A DNA stretch of 10,111 nt from contig JAFYMV010000120.1 of NCBI GenBank assembly GCA_017548225.1, forward strand, positions 1-10,111, given 5' to 3'. A program made the position numbers and the translations under genes. Each line of letters begins with the position of its first letter. The stretch's first letter is position 1. Shown here piece by piece: positions 1-5,848 of this stretch. The notes beneath the pieces are model-generated. The model ran no database searches and had not been told where the DNA came from. It saw only the letters and a program-made list of their open reading frames with translations. The DNA comes from Bacteroidaceae bacterium. GTDB taxonomy: Bacteria; Bacteroidota; Bacteroidia; Bacteroidales; Bacteroidaceae.

Positions 1-1
1 A

Positions 2-1042
2 CGTAACTGCGACGACTACGGTATCGCTTGCTGCGTATCATACCAGGCTATCGGTAAGCAGATCCAGTTCTTCGGTGCACGTGCCAACCTCGCCAAGGCG
101 CTCTTGCTCGCTATCAACGGCGGTCGTTGCGAGAACACCGGTACCGTAATGGTGAAGGGTATCCCCGTACTCACCAGCGACGAGCTCAAGTTCGAGGAGG
201 TAATGGCTAACTATAAGAAGGTGCTCACCGAAATCGCTCGCGTATACAACGAGGCAATGAACATCATCCACTACATGCACGACAAGTACTACTACGAGAA
301 GGCTCAGATGGCATTCATCGACACCAACCCCCGTATCAACTTGGCTTACGGTGCTGCAGGTCTCTCTATCGTGCTCGACTCACTCTCAGCTATCCGCTAC
401 GCTAAGGTAACTGCTAAGCGCAACGAGATTGGTTTGACCGAGTCATTCGACATCGAGGGCGAGTTCCCCTGCTTCGGTAACAACGATGACCGTGTTGACC
501 AGCTCGGTGTAGACCTCGTATACTACTTCTCTGAAGAGTTGAAGAAGCTCCCCGTATACAAGAACGCACGCCCCACACTCTCACTCCTCACCATCACCTC
601 TAATGTGATGTACGGTAAGAAGACAGGTGCTACACCTGACGGTCGTGCCAAGGGTATCGCCTTCGCTCCCGGTGCTAACCCCATGCACGGACGCGACAAG
701 AATGGTGCCGTTGCATCACTCGCTTCTGTAGCTAAGCTCCGCTATCGCGACTCACAGGACGGTATCTCTAACACCTTCTCAATCATTCCGAAGTCACTCG
801 GTCCTACCGCTGAAGAGCGCATCGAGAACCTCGTGACCATGATGGATGCTTACTTCACCAAGGGTGCACACCACCTCAATGTGAATGTGCTCAACCGCGA
901 CATGCTCATGGACGCTATGGAGCATCCCGAGAAGTATCCGCAGCTCACCATTCGCGTATCGGGCTACGCTGTTAACTTCATCAAGCTCAGCCGCGAGCAC
1001 CAGCTTGAGGTTATCAGCCGCTCATTCCACGAGAGAATGTAA
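2..1042 (+). CDS. pflB: Pyruvate formate-lyase (formate acetyltransferase), C-terminal part; 5' end outside window
   Basis: PflB is a cytosolic glycyl-radical enzyme that converts pyruvate and CoA to acetyl-CoA and formate in anaerobic fermentation. The frame is open from base 2, so the gene enters from the left. The 346 residues present are roughly the last 45% of a ~750-residue enzyme. The active-site cysteine pair is at bases 29-34, in the motif IACCVS, followed by GKQIQFFGARANLAK, very close to the E. coli enzyme. The glycyl-radical site is the Gly of RVSGYAVNF (codon 962-964), 25 residues before the C terminus, as in E. coli. The Cys-to-Gly distance (310 residues) also fits. Codon choice is strongly biased (atc, ctc, ggt, aac, cgt), as expected of a highly expressed enzyme. 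Its activase gene lies downstream, after a repeat element. Other glycyl-radical enzymes (glycerol or choline lyases) are unlikely because they lack the double Cys. Confidence 0.97.
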   Translation, partial: RNCDDYGIACCVSYQAIGKQIQFFGARANLAKALLLAINGGRCENTGTVMVKGIPVLTSDELKFEEVMANYKKVLTEIARVYNEAMNIIHYMHDKYYYEKAQMAFIDTNPRINLAYGAAGLSIVLDSLSAIRYAKVTAKRNEIGLTESFDIEGEFPCFGNNDDRVDQLGVDLVYYFSEELKKLPVYKNARPTLSLLTITSNVMYGKKTGATPDGRAKGIAFAPGANPMHGRDKNGAVASLASVAKLRYRDSQDGISNTFSIIPKSLGPTAEERIENLVTMMDAYFTKGAHHLNVNVLNRDMLMDAMEHPEKYPQLTIRVSGYAVNFIKLSREHQLEVISRSFHERM

Positions 1043-1043
1043 T

Positions 1044-1171
1044 GGCCTCCCCCTTGCCCCTCCCAAGGAGGGGTGACTCGGAGTCAGACAAAGAAAGTAA
1101 TAACTAATTTAAAGAGAATCCTCTTATCCGCGATGTCGGAAAGCCCCTCTTCGGGAGGGGTTGGGGAGGCC
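1044..1171. repeat. Structured palindromic repeat element (REP/MITE-like) between pflB and pflA
   Basis: This 128-bp segment is bounded by a perfect 9-bp terminal inverted repeat, GGCCTCCCC (1044-1052) and GGGGAGGCC (1163-1171). Each end also carries an inner hairpin: CCCCTCC/GGAGGGG (1057-1063 and 1067-1073) on the left and CCCCTC/GAGGGG (1144-1149 and 1155-1160) on the right. Extended arms 1044-1064 and 1153-1171 are complementary apart from a short internal mismatch. The middle holds further small dyads: TGACTC/GAGTCA (1074-1086), AAGAG/CTCTT (1112-1125) and TCCG/CGGA (1127-1140). It starts two bases after the pflB stop and ends 15 bases before the pflA start. I see no transposase in it. 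From memory, such GGCCTCCCC/CCCCTCCC palindromes are dispersed repeats in Prevotella-type genomes, but copy number cannot be seen here. In RNA it would fold strongly and could separate the expression of pflB from that of pflA. Confidence 0.7.
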
Positions 1172-1186
1172 TCTCTAATTATCAAT

Positions 1187-1912
1187 ATGATAAGCGTACA
1201 CTCCTACGAAAGTATGGGGACATTCGACGGGCCGGGTCTCCGGCTCGTCGTTTTCTTACAAGGCTGTCCCTTCCGTTGCCTCTATTGTGCAAACCCCGAC
1301 ACCATTGACCTACAAGGTGGCAAGGCCACCCGCCCCGAAGATATCGTCCATATGGCGGTAGATCAGAAGCCCTTCTTCGGCAAGCGTGGCGGTGTAACCT
1401 TCTCTGGTGGCGAGCCCACCGTACAGGCCGAAGCCCTCGTGCCCCTCGTGCGCAACCTCAAGAGTCATGGCATACACACCTGTATCGACTCTAACGGTGG
1501 CGTGTGGAATAAACATGTAGAGGAACTCCTCAGCGAGATTGACCTCGTATTGCTTGACATCAAGCAGTTCAACCCCGAGCGCCATCGCCAGCTCACTGGC
1601 CGTAGTAACGAGCAGACCCTGCGCACCGCAGCATGGCTCGAAGAGCACGACCACCCCTTCTGGCTCCGCTATGTCCTCGTACCCGGCTATAGCGATATGG
1701 AAGAAGATATCCGCGCCCTGGGCGAAGCACTCGGCAAGTACAAGCAGATACAGCGCGTAGAGATACTCCCCTACCACCGCTTCGGCGTACACAAGTGGGA
1801 AGCTATGGGATGGAAGTACGAGCTCGAAGAGGTAAAGGAAAATACACGCGAGCAGCTTGACCGTGCCGAACAGCTCTTCAAAGAATACTTCCCCACCGTG
1901 ATTGTCAACTAG
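1187..1912 (+). CDS. pflA: Pyruvate formate-lyase activating enzyme (radical SAM)
   Basis: PflA uses S-adenosylmethionine and a [4Fe-4S] cluster to abstract hydrogen from the PflB glycine and make the active glycyl radical. The 241-residue protein (E. coli 246) begins MISVHSYESMGTFDGPGLR and has the radical-SAM cluster motif CX3CX2C at Cys27, Cys31 and Cys34 (GCPFRCLYC). The SAM-binding GGE motif, FSGGEP, is at residues 72-77. The C-terminal part (LRYVLVPGYSD, LPYHRFGVHKWEAMG) matches the family. The frame is open further upstream, with a GTG at 1073 and an ATG at 1133, but that stretch is encoded by the palindromic repeat. The ATG at 1187 gives the family N terminus, so I chose it. There is no Shine-Dalgarno sequence. 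It is probably co-transcribed with pflB, although the repeat may act as a partial barrier. Confidence 0.96.
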   Translation: MISVHSYESMGTFDGPGLRLVVFLQGCPFRCLYCANPDTIDLQGGKATRPEDIVHMAVDQKPFFGKRGGVTFSGGEPTVQAEALVPLVRNLKSHGIHTCIDSNGGVWNKHVEELLSEIDLVLLDIKQFNPERHRQLTGRSNEQTLRTAAWLEEHDHPFWLRYVLVPGYSDMEEDIRALGEALGKYKQIQRVEILPYHRFGVHKWEAMGWKYELEEVKENTREQLDRAEQLFKEYFPTVIVN

Positions 1913-1936
1913 TGTTTAATCTTAAAACCACATTAC

Positions 1937-2674
1937 ATGAAAAAAATTACCCTATTCCTGCTCACTATGGTCATGTATTGCACAATGGCCATTGCACAAA
2001 ACAATTCCTACACCCGAGCCATCACGACCGATTACCCCTTCGAACTCACTACCGATGCATCGAAGCCCGTGCTGTACTTTATCTTTAGCGGCCGCGATAG
2101 CAAAGGAGGAACAGAACTGACCTATGTATTTCAGAACAGCATACCCTGGGGAGACACAGAGTATAAGTTGCAAATTATGCGTAAAGACCCCAGAAACTTC
2201 CCCGACCAACTTTGGTACTTCATGGAAGGCGAGGACGGCCTCATGATCATCTCGTTGGAGGGCCATCGCATGATTACCGTAGCTTCTACCACCGATGGCA
2301 CCAAGTGCATACAGATGCAAACTGCCGAGGAGCGCACCAATACCTACTACACATGGAAGCTTGACCTCACGGATGACTGCTACGCCTTCAAGACATCCGA
2401 CGAAAAGACCTACCTCAGCCACAATGGCAACTGGGCAACCTCGGGCGCCCAAATGGGTCTTTACAATGCCAATGGGCACAATGACGAAGGCTCACGCGTA
2501 TTCTTCCAGGTACTACCCATCGAAGACTACCCCGCAGGAATCATCCCCACCGTAGCTCCCCAACAAGTTAAGGGCATATACACCCTCACCGGACTACGCA
2601 TCAACAGCATCACCTCACCGGGACTCTACATCATCGACGGCAAGAAAGTCGTTGTCAGCAATCCCCGCATGTAA
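1937..2674 (+). CDS. Secreted protein of unknown function, possible ricin-like beta-trefoil with Bacteroidota C-terminal tail
   Basis: The function is not recognised. The 245-residue product has a clear signal peptide: MKK, a hydrophobic core at about 4-19, and a likely cleavage AIA|Q after residue 20. No lipobox is evident, so it should be released to the periplasm or beyond. The mature part is rich in Thr, Tyr, Trp and Asp. It shows three loosely similar segments ending in aromatic motifs (QLWYF about 92-96, YTWKL about 138-142, RVFFQVL about 187-193), which suggests a three-fold beta-trefoil of the ricin-lectin type. That is inference from pattern only. The last ~33 residues (VKGIYTLTGLRI ... 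GLYIIDGKKVVV) form the short C-terminal beta module common on secreted Bacteroidota proteins and reminiscent of type IX secretion tails. It starts 24 bp after pflA, so it may be read through from the pfl genes. A strong hairpin follows its stop. Confidence 0.8.
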   Translation: MKKITLFLLTMVMYCTMAIAQNNSYTRAITTDYPFELTTDASKPVLYFIFSGRDSKGGTELTYVFQNSIPWGDTEYKLQIMRKDPRNFPDQLWYFMEGEDGLMIISLEGHRMITVASTTDGTKCIQMQTAEERTNTYYTWKLDLTDDCYAFKTSDEKTYLSHNGNWATSGAQMGLYNANGHNDEGSRVFFQVLPIEDYPAGIIPTVAPQQVKGIYTLTGLRINSITSPGLYIIDGKKVVVSNPRM

Positions 2675-2682
2675 AAGTACCT

Positions 2683-2720
2683 TACCGCAAAGGTTATGTC
2701 GCTACATAATCTTTGCGGTA
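2683..2720. terminator. Long hairpin between the secreted-protein gene and nhaC (possible terminator)
   Basis: Arms 2683-2699 and 2704-2720 pair over 17 positions, all Watson-Crick except one G-T, around a CGCT loop. The outer ten bases TACCGCAAAG / CTTTGCGGTA match perfectly. It begins 8 bases after the upstream stop and ends 23 bases before the nhaC ATG. There is no clear T run after it on the plus strand (TCATAATAAAG follows), whereas the minus-strand reading has a TTTT a few bases on. It may end or attenuate the pfl transcript, protect a 3' end, or act in the nhaC leader. Confidence 0.55.
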
Positions 2721-2743
2721 TCATAATAAAGACACATTAAACT

Positions 2744-4231
2744 ATGCAATCCACCCCACCCGATAAGGCCCTCTCACCGTGGCTTTCGCTACTACCCATC
2801 GCCATCCTCGTGGCTCTGCTCGCCCTCACCATATCCATATTCGGCAGCGACGCTCTCGGTGGCGGTAGTCAAGTGTCCCTACTCATGGCCACAGGCGTAT
2901 GCGTACTCATCGGTATGGGCGTATTGCGCCGTCCGTGGGCTGCGTTCGAGGAAGCCATGACCCGCAACATCAGCGGCGTAGGCACAGCCATCATCATCCT
3001 ACTCATCATCGGCGCCCTATCTGGAGCCTGGGTCGTGAGCGGTGTAGTGCCCACCCTCATCCATTACGGTATACAGGTCATACACCCCGATTTCTTCCTC
3101 TTGTGCACCTGCATCATCTGTGCCATCGTATCTGTAATGACAGGCAGTTCGTGGACCACCATTGCTACCATCGGTATAGCCCTCATGGGTATCGGCAAGG
3201 CACAAGGCTTCCACGAAGGTTGGATTGCCGGTGCCATCATCTCTGGCGCCTACTTTGGCGACAAGGTATCACCCCTCTCCGACACCACCGTGCTCGCTGC
3301 GTCCACCACAGGCACTCCCCTCTTTACCCACATCCGCTACCTGATGTACACCACCATACCCTCCATGGTACTGGCCCTCATCATCTTCGGCGTAGCAGGA
3401 CTCTCACACGAAGCGGCCGACACCTCACACATCGCCCTCTTCACCGAGACCCTTGATAGCAAGTTTACCCTCACCCCCTGGCTACTGCTCGTGCCCATCG
3501 CCACAGGTATTCTCATCGCCAAGCGCGCGCCCTCACTCATCACCCTCTTCCTCTCTACTCTGCTCGCTGTCATCTTCGCCGTCATCTTCCAGCCCCAACT
3601 ACTCACCGAGATAGCAGGCAATGCCGGTGGCGGATGGGTAGACAGCGTCAAGGGCATCTTCACCATGCTCTTCGGGTCCACCCAACTCGAGACAGGCAGT
3701 GCCGAAGTCAACGAGCTCATTGCCACGCGCGGTATGTCGGGCATGATGGATACCATCTGGCTCATCATCTGCGCCATGTGCTTCGGAGGCGCCATGGCTG
3801 CAGGCGGCATGATTGAAGGCATCACCCGCCTTCTCACCCGCTTTACCCACAATCGCACTAGCATGGTAACCTCTACCGTAGCGTCAGGGCTCTTCTTCAA
3901 TATAGCCACTGCCGACCAGTACATCTCCATTATCCTCACCGGCAACATGTTCAAGGACATCTACCATCGCAACGGTTACGAGAGCCGTCTCTTGAGCCGC
4001 ACCACCGAAGATGCCGTCACCGTAACCTCCGTGCTCATCCCCTGGAACACCTGCGGTATGACCCAAGCTACCATACTCGGTGTAGCCACTCTCACCTACC
4101 TCCCCTACTGCTTCTTCAACCTCATCAGCCCCCTGATGAGCATCCTCGTGGCATGGACAGGATATAAGATTATCCGAAAGAAGGATGTGAGCGTTGAGCA
4201 ACGAGATGCGAACTCATACTTGAGACAATAA
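2744..4231 (+). CDS. nhaC: NhaC-type Na+/H+ antiporter
   Basis: This is a 495-residue inner-membrane secondary transporter of the NhaC family, expected to exchange Na+ for H+ in pH and sodium homeostasis. Hydrophobic segments occur throughout (for example about 13-34, 43-60, 80-103, 117-148, 200-220, 243-285, 335-358 and 440-475), giving around 11-12 helices. Motifs that I recognise as conserved are TGSSWTT (133-139), SGAYFGDKVSPLSDTT (167-182), FFNIATADQY (384-393) and PWNTCGM (433-439). The acidic and polar residues in these helices (Asp173, Asp180, Asp391) are candidates for ion binding. The family also contains malate/lactate antiporters, so the exact substrate is not certain. The ATG at 2744 gives a normal N terminus, again without a Shine-Dalgarno sequence. 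A strong terminator follows the stop directly. The gene appears to be a single unit, set off from the pfl block by a hairpin. Confidence 0.92.
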   Translation: MQSTPPDKALSPWLSLLPIAILVALLALTISIFGSDALGGGSQVSLLMATGVCVLIGMGVLRRPWAAFEEAMTRNISGVGTAIIILLIIGALSGAWVVSGVVPTLIHYGIQVIHPDFFLLCTCIICAIVSVMTGSSWTTIATIGIALMGIGKAQGFHEGWIAGAIISGAYFGDKVSPLSDTTVLAASTTGTPLFTHIRYLMYTTIPSMVLALIIFGVAGLSHEAADTSHIALFTETLDSKFTLTPWLLLVPIATGILIAKRAPSLITLFLSTLLAVIFAVIFQPQLLTEIAGNAGGGWVDSVKGIFTMLFGSTQLETGSAEVNELIATRGMSGMMDTIWLIICAMCFGGAMAAGGMIEGITRLLTRFTHNRTSMVTSTVASGLFFNIATADQYISIILTGNMFKDIYHRNGYESRLLSRTTEDAVTVTSVLIPWNTCGMTQATILGVATLTYLPYCFFNLISPLMSILVAWTGYKIIRKKDVSVEQRDANSYLRQ

Positions 4232-4235
4232 AATA

Positions 4236-4264
4236 AAGGCCAGTACGTACTGGCCTTCACTTTT
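4236..4264. terminator. Bidirectional intrinsic terminator between convergent genes
   Basis: Bases 4236-4257 are a perfect 22-bp palindrome. It folds as a 9-bp stem, AAGGCCAGT / ACTGGCCTT, with an ACGT loop. On the plus strand CAC and TTTT (4261-4264) follow. On the minus strand the stem is followed by TTATTTTATT, a better U tract. It lies four bases after the nhaC stop and can end nhaC from the left and the minus-strand operon from the right. Confidence 0.85.
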
Positions 4265-4564
4265 ATGTAGAGCTCACTCATGGAGACAAGAGTTCCTTAC
4301 TTCCTACAACTCATTACGAATTTATGGTTTGTAACACACCGCACATCTCATGCATCTTACGGCAAAAAGACGTAGGCAGCATCGTAGAGATAGGCATATC
4401 CTATCGAGATCTTACCAGAAGTGTTATCCTGCAAAACCGATCAAGACACTTGGCTATCTCTCATCGGCATCATCCAACAGGGTCAAGGTGCAATGGTCGG
4501 GCTGGCGTAGTACCATAGGCAAGATATAGTCACGGCATATAGAAGAAATGGCCTTCAGTCAGAC
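4265..4564. other. Convergent intergenic region, no intact gene
   Basis: These 300 bp lie between the nhaC terminator and the 3' end of the minus-strand operon. I see no intact gene. A 64-codon plus-strand frame at 4324-4518 (MVCNTPHISC...) has a composition unlike a real protein (many His, Arg and Ser) and overlaps a more plausible broken minus-strand reading, described separately. A short dyad GAGTT/AACTC (about 4289-4311) lies near the left edge. Because no other terminator is seen before 4236, the minus-strand operon mRNA may run through this stretch as a 3' untranslated region. Confidence 0.5.
4357..4558 (-). pseudogene. Possible decayed gene remnant (C-terminal piece, frame-shifted and interrupted)
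   Basis: Read on the minus strand, bases 4558 to 4454 give 34 residues starting LKAISSICRDYILPMVLRQ and ending TLTLLDDADER before a TAG. Near that point the reading can be continued in another frame as RDSQVS, then a TGA, then SVLQDNTSGKISIGYAYLYD and AYVFLP, up to a TAA at 4357-4359. Both pieces have a natural mix of residues and codons like the neighbouring genes. The TGA falls where a Trp codon would be plausible. This suggests the tail of a protein that has lost its start and picked up a frameshift and a nonsense change. I do not recognise the family. Chance open frames of this length are possible, so confidence is low. Confidence 0.3.
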
Positions 4565-5848
4565 TCAATCTTGTTGTTTCCCTACAAACCGCTCATAAAA
4601 ACGGGTCAGCACATCAATGAACTCATCGGGTAAGCGCTTCAGCACTTCCGCTTTGATATGCCCTGGCACACCACCATAATAGGCTTCAGCAATAGCACCG
4701 GTGATGGCTCCCATCGTATCTGCATCACCACCTAGAGAGATGGTCAGGCGAACGGCACTCTCATAGTCGGTGCTCTCCAAGAATGCGATGATGGACTCTG
4801 GGACTGTGCCTTGGCAACTTCCGTCAAATTGATAGATGGGGCGTATCTCATCACAAGTACGACGGAGGTCGTAGCCAAACGCGCCCTCAATGTAATCCTT
4901 TATATACTCCTTGCTTTTCCCCGTTCGAGCCAGATAGATACAAGCCGCGGTAGCCTGTGCTCCCTTGATGCCTTCGGGGTGATTGTGAGTAATCTCAGCA
5001 CTCTGCTTGGCCGCTTCCAAGGTCTCTTCTAATGTATCAAATGCCCAACCTACAGGACTAACGCGCATGGCCGATCCATTGCCCCAGCTACCATAAGGCT
5101 GAGGGTCATCACTCCAAAGCCAATCCTTGAACATGCCTCCATACCCAGCTGTAGGATAACGATGGCCGTACTCTTGCATGATACCGAGCAAACTATCACC
5201 CGAAAGTAGCCAATCAGCATTGGCTACGGTCATTACGGTATCATCGGTATATTCAGAGTAATCACTAAAAAGAGGAAATGTAGTACCTTTATAAGATCTG
5301 AATTCAAACACAGAACCAATCACATCGCCCGCTATCGCCCCCAACAAGCAATCTATCTTCACCTCGGGGCTTGCTATCATCATAGTCTTCTTGTCCTCCT
5401 TACCCTCAAAGCACTTCAGCAATACCCTACCGAATAGGTCATCTTCCGCCACCTCATTGAAGAGAGTCATGCAGGAACGCAGTTTGATGGTGTCAATACC
5501 ACCAAATATCTCATCAGCCGACTTTTCGGATTGCAGCACGGCAGTAGTAATCTCACGCAGGCGCGCACCGAGTATGGGATGAGCAAGATAAGCACGGGCC
5601 TCGTCGATACCATCAAGTCCATAGTATATAGACTTGTTGCTATGTCCCAATCCCTTCAGCTGGGGAAAGATGTACCATATCCAGTGACTCACCTTGCGGC
5701 CATTCTTCACCTCCTCCAAAGCGCGGGGGTACATACGCTCTTGAGCTACGACGAAGCGCTCCAGCGAATGGTCGAGTCGTGGCTTCGGTTCGGGTTTGGC
5801 AGGCTCCTTCTTCTTGAATAGGGATAGTAGTGCATTAATGGCTTTCAT
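4565..5848 (-). CDS. DUF1810 domain fused to ADP-ribosylglycohydrolase
   Basis: This is a 427-residue cytosolic two-domain protein. After a Lys/Pro-rich lead (1-27), residues about 28-155 match DUF1810: FVVAQ.RMY, GRKVSHWIWYIFPQLKGLG (50-68), ARAYLAHPILGARL (84-97), IKLRSCMTLF (121-130). This domain has no settled function. Residues about 165-420 are an ADP-ribosylglycohydrolase (ARH/DraG family), which removes ADP-ribose from proteins or small molecules with two Mg2+ ions. Its motifs are GAIAGDVIGSVFEF (170-183), YTDDTVMT (200-207, metal-binding Asp pair) and GGDADT (373-378, second metal-binding set), so the active site looks complete. The ATG at 5846-5848 was chosen because DUF1810 starts soon after it. 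The frame extends 30 codons further upstream, but that part lies inside the preceding gene. The 14-bp overlap with that gene's end suggests translational coupling. It is the last gene of the minus-strand operon. Confidence 0.9.
   Translation of the reverse strand: MKAINALLSLFKKKEPAKPEPKPRLDHSLERFVVAQERMYPRALEEVKNGRKVSHWIWYIFPQLKGLGHSNKSIYYGLDGIDEARAYLAHPILGARLREITTAVLQSEKSADEIFGGIDTIKLRSCMTLFNEVAEDDLFGRVLLKCFEGKEDKKTMMIASPEVKIDCLLGAIAGDVIGSVFEFRSYKGTTFPLFSDYSEYTDDTVMTVANADWLLSGDSLLGIMQEYGHRYPTAGYGGMFKDWLWSDDPQPYGSWGNGSAMRVSPVGWAFDTLEETLEAAKQSAEITHNHPEGIKGAQATAACIYLARTGKSKEYIKDYIEGAFGYDLRRTCDEIRPIYQFDGSCQGTVPESIIAFLESTDYESAVRLTISLGGDADTMGAITGAIAEAYYGGVPGHIKAEVLKRLPDEFIDVLTRFYERFVGKQQD

Noticed and set aside
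1044..1171. Repeat element as a CRISPR array or tRNA
   Set aside because: There is no regular repeat-spacer pattern and no tRNA arm signals; the dyads fit a palindromic repeat instead.
1310..1792. 160-residue open frame on the minus strand inside pflA
   Set aside because: It lies opposite a gene with clear radical-SAM motifs, and its composition is what the reverse of pflA codons gives.
1952..2479. 175-residue open frame on the minus strand inside the secreted-protein gene
   Set aside because: The plus-strand reading has a signal peptide and a known type of C-terminal tail; the reverse reading has neither a proper start context nor recognisable motifs.
2899..3456. 185-residue plus-strand frame inside nhaC
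   Set aside because: His- and Arg-rich out-of-frame reading of nhaC, with no domain features.
3337..3960. 207-residue open frame on the minus strand inside nhaC
   Set aside because: Antisense shadow: Met-, Ser- and Arg-rich sequence produced by reversing membrane-protein codons.
4324..4518. 64-residue plus-strand frame in the convergent gap
   Set aside because: His-, Arg- and Ser-rich composition, no ribosome-binding context, and a more natural broken reading on the opposite strand.
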